From Hymenobacter arizonensis (GTDB taxonomy: Bacteria > Bacteroidota > Bacteroidia > Cytophagales > Hymenobacteraceae): 64,000 nt of DNA. Position 1 is the stretch's first letter, and every line of letters begins with the position of its first letter. The DNA lies in contig NZ_FOXS01000008.1 in NCBI RefSeq assembly GCF_900115775.1, forward strand, positions 96,640 through 160,639, given 5' to 3'. The translations under genes were made by a program, and so were the position numbers. Positions 8,201 through 17,746 of the stretch are shown one piece after another. Below the pieces are notes generated by a model. That model made no database searches and was not told the origin of the DNA. It saw only the letters and a program-made list of their open reading frames with translations.

Positions 8201-11200
8201 CTAATACCATACGTCCCGCACGACTTCGGATAGTGACATGACACGGTTTTCCACTATGTTATAGCCATAACTACCCAGGTATTCCTGCTGCGTGTCTTTC
8301 CACTCAGCCAACTCGGAGGCCTTGGTCCCAGTCCGGGCTAGCAACGCATAGCACGATACTTTATAAGCGGTATGCTCACTACTGCGCAAGGTGTTCATCA
8401 GGTACGCCTGCAAGTCCTCATCCCGCCTCACGCGGTCTAGTAGGGGCTTTATAAAATAGCGATGTTGGTAGCGGCGGTCCTCCGATTCTGCCAGAACATT
8501 CCACAGAAACTCGCTTATATTCGAAACATCCCGAAACAGAAACTTCAGTTGAAAGCCCGCCGCCGGAGCAACAGAAGCTTGGTAATCAATTACCCGGTCA
8601 AATAACGTTTTCAGAATGGGCAAGGTCGGCCAGCCGAGAGTTGCTGCCACGATTTTACCCGTTTCGTGATAAAGGCGGATATTCTCATCCAAATACGTCT
8701 CCACGTCGGCGTGCGCGGCAAATTGCTGGCTCAGGAGCTCGGCTGCAACCATAAACTCAGGTTCGCGGTTCGAGGTCAGCAGGCGCAAAGCGGCGTCTTT
8801 TAACGTATCGCTACCCGGCAGTTCCTTAGCCAAGAAGACTAACAAATCCGGGTTGGCAATGGTATTGGCGTGCATCTGCACGAAGGCTCGCACGTGCGGA
8901 ATAGCAGGCGAATCGACGGCCGCGTGCCTCGCGAAAGCGCCCCAGATGCTTTGCTCATCAGCCGCTGAGTGCTGCCGCGCAACAGCCTGCCAGTCGCCCT
9001 TGATGCCAGCGTAAAAGCGGTCGAAATATTCAGCCACTACTTCAAGTAGCGGCGGCTCGTGGGCGTGGTACTCTTCGCTAAATGAAAAATCCGGGTTGGG
9101 TTGCTGCTGCTCGTCGCGCAGCGAAAAATAGATATCCAGCTCATCCAAAAGCAGAAAGCCTACAAAAGCAATTTGACGATTGACCGCATGGGTAAAGCCC
9201 CGATTAAAGGCCAGTTGGGTGCAGGCCTCCCGAACTGCGTTCTTGTCCTTAGCGTGCTTAAAGTAGAGCACGGCCGCCTTGGCTCTGATTAGCTCGTCGG
9301 CTTCCAGTTCAAATTGGGCTAATTGGGCTAGGCTCTGCTCGTCCACGACGAAGCGCTCTCCAAGCTTCTCCACCATCGGCAAGCGGTAGCGCGCTGCTAA
9401 GGGCGTCGCATAAGCAACTACCCGGTCAATAGTAGCCGTTGCCGCCGGATAGTATTTGATGAGCAGGTCGGGAGTGTGGCCTTCAGGCCAGCTTTTCTCA
9501 TCAAATACCAGCGCTTTCACCCGCTCGTCGGTGTGGAAGTATTCCAACAGCGTTGACAGGGCCGAATAATATTGACCGAAAAAGCCTTTTGATAACAGAG
9601 GCAGCTCATGCTCTAGAAAGGGGGTCAGCAGGTGCTGCTCCACGTAGGCCCGGTCAACCTCAATCAACGCCTGTAAGGCGCGCTCCCGGAAAAGCAGGCT
9701 GCGGTTAGATAGCATCTCTTCCGAGAGTCTTATTGCCTCAGCCGCATCATCTTTGAATACCTGACCCAGGTAGTGCGCCCCGTAGTGTTTGCCCCGCGAT
9801 GTACCGCGAAAATACTCTTTAAGATATCCTTGCACGTACTCATCGTCGCGCCACCCCTCCAGCAACGCCATCAGTGTCCAATGCGGCGCACTGGAATTCG
9901 GTAGCGTATCCACTAAATGCTGGCGGGCCACCGCCGTCCGGCCTACCAAGCTGGCAAAGGCAATTTCCGGCTCCGCAAACTTTTGCGTCACCAACCAACG
10001 GTCAATGGCAGGCAGCAGCCGGGCCTCATCTCGAAAGTGCTGCGCAATGTATTGCCAGCCGTGATAGCCGCTCACCTGACTAAAGGGGTAATCCTGCGTT
10101 TCCAGCTCCTGAATTATGCGGTCAATTACTTGCTCGTGCTTATTAAATGTCAGGAATAGAACCTTCCAGGCAACATCGGATGGCATAGCCCGCTCTTCGA
10201 TGTAGCCGGTTTCGGTGCATTTTAGGCAGGTGGTGAACAGCGTTTCGCTGGTTGGCCACCCTTTTACCAATAGGCTTACCAACTCCTCACTCATTATATG
10301 GCCCAAGTCGTTTGCTACAGCCAATAGCTCCGTCAAATCCTGGTCGGTGTGCGTGCCTAGCTCAACCTTGAGTTTGGTCACGAAAAAGCGCATATCACCA
10401 GTAGCGTGTTCCGCAAACTGCGCGACGGCCGCTAGCCTACTTTCGCGACTGAACGCGCCGGTCGCCAGCACATTGAGGGCGAAGGCCAGAATATCGGGTC
10501 GCGTCTGCGGAGTAAGCAAGGCCGCTACCTGTTCATGAACCGCTGGTATGGAGCTAAAATTAGCAAGGGTAATGGATGCGCTTAATTTGATGGTAGCATT
10601 CCCATTCAGCAGCGCCCCCAGCAAGAAAGTCTGCTGCCGGTCGGACAATTGCGCGGGCGTAAGCGCCCGGAGTGCTTGCACGCGCGAGTCGCTGTACTTG
10701 AACCCGCTTGGAAAATACGTGCCCAAGTAGCTAAAAACCGCTGCCTTCAGGCGGGGATTTTCGGCGGCTCCTAGCAGTAGCTTGAGTAGGAGCTGTTTGA
10801 TAGACTCATCCTGCTCCAGCTCGAACTCTTTCTGAATAGTAGCCAGTGCTGCTTTTGCCAGGGGCAAAGGTGCGTTGGGCAGGCGCAGGCAGATATCGTA
10901 GCGCAACAGCTTGAGGTAATAAGTTTTGGCGCGGCTCGGACCTTCGTAAGTGAACTGCGCGAGATACTCGCTAAAAGCGCTAACCTGCTTGCTTGGAATG
11001 AGCGCGAAAAAACTCACTATCACCTGGTTCCAGGTTTGTTCGGCCGCGTGGTTACGTAATATCTCGTTCACAGTATCCTTATCCGAGTCGCTGAGGTATT
11101 TAGCGGCCAGATACTCCTGAAACTGCCGGTGTCGGAAGGCAATTTCATCGTTGGATTTTTCAATAATAATCCCCAGGCTGTTAGCACTCAGGTCAATCAA

Positions 11201-13051
11201 CTCCGCGCCTTGCTTTTTTGCGCGGGCGGGCTCGTAGCTCATTTGGGTTGATAGATAGTTTTCAGCCACCCGGGCGGCATCCTTCCGCAGGATGGTTCCG
11301 TCGTTGCTGCGCTGTTGTATGCAAAAGGCTAATTCCGCAAAAACATCTTCCAGCAAGAACTCACTCGGTGTTTCCTCCACGATGCCCGCTTCGTACTGCC
11401 GTTTTTTGGGACGGCGATTAATCAGGTTTTCGGTGATATCCTGTAGGGCTTTCAGCCGATTGCGCGGCAGCACTGAATCGCGCAGTTTCTGGCTGACGAG
11501 AATGCCAAGCAGTAAAGCATTCTCCGCCAGTGGCTTCAGGTCGGCTGATTTGTCCAGCTCCGCAAAGAAGCTATCGGTCTCGGTGGCGGCCCGGTCCATG
11601 CTACCTGGTTCAATAGCCTGTAGCCGTCGCCGATACCAGTGATACACAAAATCCCACTGCTGCCGGCGCGAAAATGGGGCGAGTTCCAGGGGCTGAATAT
11701 TCAGTAGGTAGTCCCGCAGCAGGTTATACCCGTAAGGACGGCTGGAATAGATAATGGGCGTGGTTCGCAGATTGGCCTGTATTTCAATCTTGGCAATCGC
11801 GTGTCCCGCCGCCGCTTGGCTGGTCCACTCGTCCACGCCATCAATCAAGAGCACGAGGCGCTCGTCTTCCAAAGCCTGCTGTACCAAGGCAAAAAGATGC
11901 TCTTTCCCTAAGCTACTAAACCACAGACGCAGCAATTCGGCAAGGCTATAATTTCCGTTGAGACTTAGTTGCTTGGTTATGTAAGCAAAGGGCAGCCAGA
12001 CCGGCAAGCGCCCGCCCAACTGCCGGGCCACCGTACTCAACACGGGCGTATCGCTGAGCATGTCGAGGGCCAGGTAGCGCAGTAGCGTGCTCTTGCCCGC
12101 GCCAGGGTCACCGATAATAATGGCCCGGTGCTGTTGCGCCAGCTTCTGGTCTACCCGAACTCTGGATTTGGTTGGCTGCCGATAGTAATCCGCTGGGGAG
12201 GCGTTTCCGATGAGCGGAGGGGTTTGCTGCAACAACTGGTGGGTGTATAGTTGCTGCTGACGCTCCACTTCCCGTTGCTCTTTCTGCGTGTCCTCACCCA
12301 GCAGCTTTTCCGCATACAGGGTAGTTGGCTGCTCCTCATACACATCGGGGATGATGAAGCGGTCTTCCAGCCGAAGCGACTTGCCATCCAGTTCCTGAAT
12401 GGGCAGGCCCGGGTCATACTGGTTGAAGACGACCGTATAAAAGGCGCGCAGCTCCCGGCGGTAGTCAGCCACGAGGCGATTGTCCAACTTGCGGGTGGCA
12501 CTTACTTGTGCATAGGCAGCCTCGCCATTAAACAGCTGCACCCAGGCAGCACCGAAGAAATCGTAAACTATGGCTGGTTCCGTTTTAAGTTGCAGTTGGA
12601 GCTGTGCTTTATCCCATTTAGCGAGCGTAATTCCTTGAGTGGCTAGCTCGTCACGCAGGGTATTAAACGCGTCCTGAAGCGGGGCTGAGTTGAGCGCTGC
12701 GCTGGTGCAGAGCACGAATTCGTCGCTTTTAGCAGCCCATTTGTCGTCCACAAACAGCTTCACTATTGTTCTCAGCGTTGCTTCCGTCAGTGATTGGTAG
12801 CGCTTGCACTGGTAGGCCGCGTATTTTCCGGTATTCTTGCGGGCAAAAATATCAATGCCCTGTTGGGCCTGCCCTTTCGTGCCGTATATCTCGCAATTTT
12901 CCAGCGCATATTTCGTCTGCACCAAGCGAAGGCACAGCCGCTCGAAATCTTCCCAAGGCAACTGTTCCAGGGGGAGCTCTTGCAGCTTTGTATCCAGCGG
13001 GGGTGCTACCGCTGCCGGCGGCACCAACAAATAAGCGGGAATGGATTGCAT
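8201..13051 (-). CDS. Mrr-like nuclease-NACHT ATPase fusion with helical repeats
   Basis: About 1,616 residues from ATG 13051; a GTG at 13150 would add 33 low-complexity residues. Numbered from the GTG, the N-terminus has a restriction-endonuclease-like fold: FERLCLRLV, then GIDIFARKN (D100) and AYQCKRY (Q114-x-K116), the D...QxK signature of Mrr-type PD-(D/E)XK nucleases. A NACHT module follows, with Walker A IIIGDPGAGKST (344-355) and Walker B LVLLIDGVDEW (432-442). The remainder is helical repeat sequence. Nuclease-NACHT fusions are known bacterial NLR-like defence proteins: the C-terminus senses phage and the nuclease cuts DNA. It is transcribed towards the phosphoesterase/NACHT locus and appears intact. 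Confidence 0.85.
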   Translation of the reverse strand: MQSIPAYLLVPPAAVAPPLDTKLQELPLEQLPWEDFERLCLRLVQTKYALENCEIYGTKGQAQQGIDIFARKNTGKYAAYQCKRYQSLTEATLRTIVKLFVDDKWAAKSDEFVLCTSAALNSAPLQDAFNTLRDELATQGITLAKWDKAQLQLQLKTEPAIVYDFFGAAWVQLFNGEAAYAQVSATRKLDNRLVADYRRELRAFYTVVFNQYDPGLPIQELDGKSLRLEDRFIIPDVYEEQPTTLYAEKLLGEDTQKEQREVERQQQLYTHQLLQQTPPLIGNASPADYYRQPTKSRVRVDQKLAQQHRAIIIGDPGAGKSTLLRYLALDMLSDTPVLSTVARQLGGRLPVWLPFAYITKQLSLNGNYSLAELLRLWFSSLGKEHLFALVQQALEDERLVLLIDGVDEWTSQAAAGHAIAKIEIQANLRTTPIIYSSRPYGYNLLRDYLLNIQPLELAPFSRRQQWDFVYHWYRRRLQAIEPGSMDRAATETDSFFAELDKSADLKPLAENALLLGILVSQKLRDSVLPRNRLKALQDITENLINRRPKKRQYEAGIVEETPSEFLLEDVFAELAFCIQQRSNDGTILRKDAARVAENYLSTQMSYEPARAKKQGAELIDLSANSLGIIIEKSNDEIAFRHRQFQEYLAAKYLSDSDKDTVNEILRNHAAEQTWNQVIVSFFALIPSKQVSAFSEYLAQFTYEGPSRAKTYYLKLLRYDICLRLPNAPLPLAKAALATIQKEFELEQDESIKQLLLKLLLGAAENPRLKAAVFSYLGTYFPSGFKYSDSRVQALRALTPAQLSDRQQTFLLGALLNGNATIKLSASITLANFSSIPAVHEQVAALLTPQTRPDILAFALNVLATGAFSRESRLAAVAQFAEHATGDMRFFVTKLKVELGTHTDQDLTELLAVANDLGHIMSEELVSLLVKGWPTSETLFTTCLKCTETGYIEERAMPSDVAWKVLFLTFNKHEQVIDRIIQELETQDYPFSQVSGYHGWQYIAQHFRDEARLLPAIDRWLVTQKFAEPEIAFASLVGRTAVARQHLVDTLPNSSAPHWTLMALLEGWRDDEYVQGYLKEYFRGTSRGKHYGAHYLGQVFKDDAAEAIRLSEEMLSNRSLLFRERALQALIEVDRAYVEQHLLTPFLEHELPLLSKGFFGQYYSALSTLLEYFHTDERVKALVFDEKSWPEGHTPDLLIKYYPAATATIDRVVAYATPLAARYRLPMVEKLGERFVVDEQSLAQLAQFELEADELIRAKAAVLYFKHAKDKNAVREACTQLAFNRGFTHAVNRQIAFVGFLLLDELDIYFSLRDEQQQPNPDFSFSEEYHAHEPPLLEVVAEYFDRFYAGIKGDWQAVARQHSAADEQSIWGAFARHAAVDSPAIPHVRAFVQMHANTIANPDLLVFLAKELPGSDTLKDAALRLLTSNREPEFMVAAELLSQQFAAHADVETYLDENIRLYHETGKIVAATLGWPTLPILKTLFDRVIDYQASVAPAAGFQLKFLFRDVSNISEFLWNVLAESEDRRYQHRYFIKPLLDRVRRDEDLQAYLMNTLRSSEHTAYKVSCYALLARTGTKASELAEWKDTQQEYLGSYGYNIVENRVMSLSEVVRDVWY

Positions 13052-13469
13052 CGGATAAGTGTCTGCTAAAGCAGCAAAAAAGGAGTGAGCTGGCGGAACA
13101 TCCAAAGCTACGGAAGTACTGATAGAGCTATTGGCTATACTCCCTGCCACCTATTCGGCCCCGAGCAGTTCAGCTTGACCAGTTAGATAGTTTGTGCATA
13201 ACAAGGAAGAGCATTTGCCATGTCTTGTGTATTAATGCTAATGTTGCTTCGCACTGCCTACTTGCTGTACTGAGCAGTACTGTTACACTGCCCTTTTCGA
13301 TGTACATAAGCTGCCCGCTCCTCACGTTACTCCGTGTCGAGCTGATTTCGCCCCTTGGAGCCTAACAGCAGGATGGACACGTAAATGGCAGCCAAGTTCA
13401 TACCGGGTTTGGTTATGATTTTACCAGTATACATTGCATTGGTTCGGTGGAACGGCACCATCCAATTAC

Positions 13470-13500
13470 TTGCCAGCCGTTAAGCTTACCTTTATTTTTG
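13470..13500 (+). promoter_or_regulatory. Bacteroidota promoter of the HEAT/nuclease operon
   Basis: TTG at 13470-13472, a 20-bp spacer, then TATTTTTG at 13493-13500 matches the TTG-N19-21-TAnnTTTG consensus. The expected transcription start (about 5-7 nt downstream) coincides with the ATG at 13506, suggesting a leaderless message. Confidence 0.6.
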
Positions 13501-13505
13501 TAGCT

Positions 13506-16076
13506 ATGGCTCAATCTGACAGAATCGATGAGGGACTACAAGAAGCCATTGCGCTAGGCGAGCGAAATAAGGCGCTGCTTCCCCGGTTACGCAATTGGTG
13601 TAGCCACCTGATTATCGAAGACCAACTCAGTGGCATGGTCGCGCAGTTCTACGGTCTGCCCATAAACCTAGCCCTGTATTGCCCCCACGCCACTGGCGAG
13701 TTTATGTCGGCTAACCTGGAGATGAATGCCCGCCACTTCATTGAAGAGCAGTGCATCGGGTGTCACTTTCATACCGAGCTCATGCCCCGCAATTTCGGAC
13801 GGGACGTGTTGGCGCAGCACAAGCAGCGGCAGCGCCAGGCTGAACACGCCGCGCACGAGCACGCAGCACGCCGGGCAGAGCTACAGGCGGAAATTGAGGT
13901 GCTGGTGCGCCAAGAGCAGCTGCAGGGGCACATCACGGCGCTCTCCGTAATCAACCTGGTGCAGCAGCTACAAGCCGCAGACGGGCGCGCAAGCACAGCT
14001 GCCACCATTCGGGAAGCGGCCGACCTCGTGCCTCAATTCTTCAGTGCTGCTGCCCTTAATTACCTGACCCTATACCTGGAAGGCCCGGTCGGGCCAGTCC
14101 TGCTTGCCACTATCCGACAGGTCCTGCTATCTGGTGCCGAATTGCCGGCCTTTGCCTTGGACCAAGTCGTGGCCATAATCCAACGTGGCCATCAGTTGGA
14201 TGCCGCCGTGGGTGTTTTCACCGCCGCCGTAGCACCGACAGACTTACCGATGCACGGGCCGCTACTCGCCTCTATACTAGCCCACCTGGAGTACGACTAC
14301 CGGTTGATGCGCGCTGAAGAAGGGGAGGAACTAGCTTATCCACATGTCGTTGAACTCGTCCGCCGCTTCGCCCAGACTGATGCCAGTGCCTGCCAGGAGT
14401 TATTGACTGAGCAGGTACGCCTGCCCGAAAAGCGCAGCCGCATCCGGATAATGGGACTATTGCGCGAACTTATTACCACGGCTCCGGACATTGTGCTGCC
14501 GCTCACCGATGTTATTGTGCGCGCCCTGGATTTTGCGGAGGATGGCTATGGAGAATCCGCAGACCACGCCACCCGGCACACGCTGGCCCTGCTTTATCGT
14601 CACGCTCCAGAGCAGGTACTGGCAGTGCTGCGACAAACGGCTCCCACCCTGTCTACTCCCGGCCAAGTCGAAATTCTGGAGTTCTACGGCCGCGCGTTGC
14701 AAGATAGCGACCTGCTGCTACCAGCCCACGCTGCCCTGCTGGCTGAGGAACTGGTGACTGACCTAGCGGCTGGCAGCGGACCGACGCAGGTGCAGGAGGA
14801 GCGGCTTCATCTGGTGGTTAAGGCTGCCTGCCGGGCTCCGGCTCATTTTATTCCGCACGTTACGGTCCTGCTAGGAGTCCTGCTGACGGTTGTCAAGGAA
14901 TTACGAACCCTACGCCGGTACCAGGCTGAGCTGGAATATCCCTCCGTCCCGGCCCCAACTTTTAACCCGCTCCTTGGCAAGCACCCCTTAGAGATACAGA
15001 ATTTGGATGTCCACCAGCAGCGTCGGGTGAGTGAGGTGGAACGGATGATGTCACAATTGCTCAACGCTGACAGTATCGCCTCACAACCAACTGTACTAGA
15101 GGTATTCGCGGGCCTTAACAGTGAGACGGACGGTTTTATTAAGTCCCGTCTAATTAAGGTTTTACGTGACTCTTTACCTGACCCAATTCGCATCAGCGCC
15201 ATACTTCCCGTCCTATATGCCAGCCTGTTTGATACCGCCCGGGATGTCCGCTGGGAAGCGTTGCGCTTCTTGGAATACTTGCTCGACGAGCAGCCAGCCT
15301 GCGTAACGCGGAGTTTGCTGGACGCGGTGAAGGCGCTGCTTCAAGACTCCGATTTGCCTATCCGTGGGCAAGCTATCCAGACTTACGGTGCGCTCATGCG
15401 GCAGTATCCCCAGGAGGTAGCGCCGGACCAGCTCAAGGAGGTGATTGCAGCGATTCACAGTCCTACGGTTGCGTTGCACAAAGCAGCAGTTGCTACTGCT
15501 CACGCATTGATACCGTTTCTGACCGAATCGCAACGACAGATATTGCTGATGGGCATTCAGGCGTTGGAAGGTGCCTATTACGAAAATCAGGACTTTACCT
15601 ATAGCCAGGAGTTGGTTCGTACGCTCTTGTGGCTTGTCCGTGATACCAAACCCTTGTTTTTAGAGTTGGCTGAGCGTTATCTGACAAAGTACTGCGCCTG
15701 CGAAGAATTTTACACTGCCGAAGACGCCCTTAAACGGCTGACGCGCCTGCTGCCTGAGAATCCGGAATTGCGCCCTGCTTGGTTACCGCAAGCGCTGCAG
15801 TATCTGATACGGGTCGAGCCTTCCTACTCCCCTACCGACTTACGCGGGGAATTGCTGGTAGCACTGCACCAGCTTTCCTACGCAGAGTTAGTCGCCCAGC
15901 AGTACGAATTAGCCAGGTTTGTCCGAACCCAAATAGCTGCCGGTCATTTTTACGACGCGTTTTCGGTGTATGCTGTATTCGGAGCACAGGGGCTCCACGC
16001 CCAGGTGTATGAGCTTACCCAACACCTAGCCCAGGGGTACCCGCCACTAAAGCAACGGAGGGTGTGCGGAGCATAA
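13506..16076 (+). CDS. HEAT-repeat protein with N-terminal Cys/His cluster, unknown function
   Basis: About 856 residues from ATG 13506. An in-frame ATG at 13434 lies upstream of the promoter and is rejected. Near the N-terminus LALYCPHATGEF and EEQCIGCHFH give a C-x-H...C-x2-C-H-x-H cluster that could bind zinc or another metal. A charged helical, coiled-coil-like stretch follows (HKQRQRQAEHAAHEHAARR). The rest reads as tandem helical pairs of HEAT/ARM type, e.g. FDTARDVRWEALRFLEYLL and DSDLPIRGQAIQTYGALM. I do not recognise a named family. It heads an operon with a PD-(D/E)XK-like nuclease gene 86 bp downstream, in a cluster of defence-like genes; a sensor or scaffold role for the nuclease is inference. 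Confidence 0.7.
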   Translation: MAQSDRIDEGLQEAIALGERNKALLPRLRNWCSHLIIEDQLSGMVAQFYGLPINLALYCPHATGEFMSANLEMNARHFIEEQCIGCHFHTELMPRNFGRDVLAQHKQRQRQAEHAAHEHAARRAELQAEIEVLVRQEQLQGHITALSVINLVQQLQAADGRASTAATIREAADLVPQFFSAAALNYLTLYLEGPVGPVLLATIRQVLLSGAELPAFALDQVVAIIQRGHQLDAAVGVFTAAVAPTDLPMHGPLLASILAHLEYDYRLMRAEEGEELAYPHVVELVRRFAQTDASACQELLTEQVRLPEKRSRIRIMGLLRELITTAPDIVLPLTDVIVRALDFAEDGYGESADHATRHTLALLYRHAPEQVLAVLRQTAPTLSTPGQVEILEFYGRALQDSDLLLPAHAALLAEELVTDLAAGSGPTQVQEERLHLVVKAACRAPAHFIPHVTVLLGVLLTVVKELRTLRRYQAELEYPSVPAPTFNPLLGKHPLEIQNLDVHQQRRVSEVERMMSQLLNADSIASQPTVLEVFAGLNSETDGFIKSRLIKVLRDSLPDPIRISAILPVLYASLFDTARDVRWEALRFLEYLLDEQPACVTRSLLDAVKALLQDSDLPIRGQAIQTYGALMRQYPQEVAPDQLKEVIAAIHSPTVALHKAAVATAHALIPFLTESQRQILLMGIQALEGAYYENQDFTYSQELVRTLLWLVRDTKPLFLELAERYLTKYCACEEFYTAEDALKRLTRLLPENPELRPAWLPQALQYLIRVEPSYSPTDLRGELLVALHQLSYAELVAQQYELARFVRTQIAAGHFYDAFSVYAVFGAQGLHAQVYELTQHLAQGYPPLKQRRVCGA

Positions 16077-16168
16077 ACCAGACTTTCACCCAATTTGCTC
16101 AACTGGAAGATACCGTCGCGACCGGCAGATTGGATGCAGCATATCTTGCCTCATTTCCTTTATGTTAA
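16064..16168 (+). CDS. Possible 34-codon coupled ORF between HEAT and nuclease genes
   Basis: Starting at GTG 16064, overlapping the HEAT gene's end, a frame encodes a protein-like peptide (QFAQLEDTVATGRLDAAYLA in its middle) and stops at TAA 16166-16168. That stop overlaps the nuclease ATG (ATGTTAA), as in termination-reinitiation coupling. GGAGGG lies just upstream but very close to the GTG. It could instead be a frameshifted C-terminal extension of the HEAT protein. Confidence 0.35.
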   Translation: MRSINQTFTQFAQLEDTVATGRLDAAYLASFPLC

Positions 16169-17682
16169 AGCAGCGCCGCTATAATGACGAATTAGTCAAA
16201 CTGCAATTGACCATCCGTCGGGAGATGCTTAGTCAGCTATTCCATCTGGATGGCACTCGACTAGCACCCATTCTCGAACGGGAAACGGTAGTTGCGAAGA
16301 TGCTAAGCCAGCTTGTTGAAGCTACTAAGGACACGACGGACGCGCTATTTTTCATAAATTATCAACTGGTAGTCCGGGCCCTTTATCACCTACTGCGCGG
16401 TGCTCATCAGGAGTTGCACGCCGATGCGGGCGCTGAAGCTCAGTTCAAAGCCGTGCGGGCCAACCTGCGTCGCATTCAATTCGCATCGGCCCGCTACCCT
16501 GAGCCTTTTCAGGTGCAACTTCTGGGCTTTATAGCGCTGTGTACACCTTCTGGCGACAAGGTAGTGGAGGTGGAGGACGTAGCCCGGGCGTTTTGCCAGT
16601 TAGCGTTTCCGACTATCTATACGCTGGAAACGGACCCGCTCGCGGAACTTAAGCAACAGTGGATCAGAGAGGAAGCAAGCGAGGCGCCAGACCTGGAAGA
16701 ATCGCCGTTGCTGCTGGCAGTGGAGCTTCTGGTCGAGGACGAACCGTGGGCCAGCCCACAGGTGCTGCGTCCAGCCGAAACCTATACTGTGCGCGGCACA
16801 CTCAAGCCCAACCGCTGGCCTATCGGTTACAACCGGCTAATACTAAAACCGCTGTCTACTACCAGTGGCGCTCTTTACGACCTGGAGATACAGGAGATAC
16901 GGGTGCTGCCGACCGTCGCCCAGTACGAGATTACCGGGCACATTGCCTTTAAATTTCCGCAAAGCAGTGTGGAGGATACGATGGTGATTCGTCTGCTGGC
17001 TTATTACGAGAACGCGCAGGGTGCCCGCCTTATGCCTACAATTGTGGGCTATGACCAATTAGTTGCCCAGGTACTTGACCCTGCCCTTGGCTACTTCCCC
17101 ACCGGCTTTCGGGCCCTGAATCAGGCCGTTTTCACTATCACCCAAACTATTCGAAAGCAGTTGCCCGACCTGGACCCACAGGAGTTGGGAAACTTTGTTC
17201 GGCTGCTCAGTGGCATTGCCAATTACCAAGGATTCTGCTTGCAGCATGGTGTTTATAAAGAACGGGATAGCGTCAGTGAAGACGAGTTCCGGGACGACCT
17301 GATTCAACACTTGGTGGGCTTACCCTATATTGGGGAGTACGTCATCAAAGAGGGACATCTGGCTGGGGGACGCGTCGAAATAAGCTTCCATGGCATCATC
17401 GCCGAGCTAAAGGCGGAAAAGACTATTGCCGACCGTGGTAAATTACTCAAAAAGTATGGCAAGCAGGCGGCCGCTTACGCGGCCGCCAATACCAAACGTT
17501 TATCCATAGTGAGTGTGCTGGATTTGACTAAGAAGCCGCAGGCTCCCGCACCGCCTCAAAACAACATACTGCTGGGAACCCCTGACATGCATGGTTTTGC
17601 GGAAACAGAGCCTGCCTTCCCTGCTCGTCAGGTTTTAGTTGTGATAGAAGGCAATACGAGAAAGCCTAGCGACTACAGCTGA
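16162..17682 (+). CDS. Putative PD-(D/E)XK-type nuclease, partner of the HEAT protein
   Basis: A 506-residue protein with three parts: a helical N-terminus (1-190), a beta-rich middle (about 210-310, e.g. ETYTVRGTLKPN and YEITGHIAFKF), and a C-terminal nuclease-like domain. In the last, EDEFRDDL (about 373), RVEISFHG (about 404-411), IIAELKAEK (the E-x-K strand, about 411-419) and KKYGKQAAAYA follow the order helix-E, strand, ExK strand, and Q-bearing helix seen in PD-(D/E)XK nucleases; VSVLDLT is a following strand. Such domains occur in restriction and abortive-infection effectors. The ATG overlaps a small ORF's stop, pointing to translational coupling with the upstream genes. The nuclease call is by motif only. 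Confidence 0.65.
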   Translation: MLKQRRYNDELVKLQLTIRREMLSQLFHLDGTRLAPILERETVVAKMLSQLVEATKDTTDALFFINYQLVVRALYHLLRGAHQELHADAGAEAQFKAVRANLRRIQFASARYPEPFQVQLLGFIALCTPSGDKVVEVEDVARAFCQLAFPTIYTLETDPLAELKQQWIREEASEAPDLEESPLLLAVELLVEDEPWASPQVLRPAETYTVRGTLKPNRWPIGYNRLILKPLSTTSGALYDLEIQEIRVLPTVAQYEITGHIAFKFPQSSVEDTMVIRLLAYYENAQGARLMPTIVGYDQLVAQVLDPALGYFPTGFRALNQAVFTITQTIRKQLPDLDPQELGNFVRLLSGIANYQGFCLQHGVYKERDSVSEDEFRDDLIQHLVGLPYIGEYVIKEGHLAGGRVEISFHGIIAELKAEKTIADRGKLLKKYGKQAAAYAAANTKRLSIVSVLDLTKKPQAPAPPQNNILLGTPDMHGFAETEPAFPARQVLVVIEGNTRKPSDYS

Positions 17683-17746
17683 TAGAGTAAATTTACTGAT
17701 ACTTATTGTCTCGTCCGGCAACAGCTATACATCACCCAGTTGATGT

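Noticed and set aside
13434..13505. N-terminal extension of the HEAT protein from ATG 13434
   Set aside because: It would place the promoter elements at 13470-13500 inside the coding region, and the added residues look unrelated to the rest.
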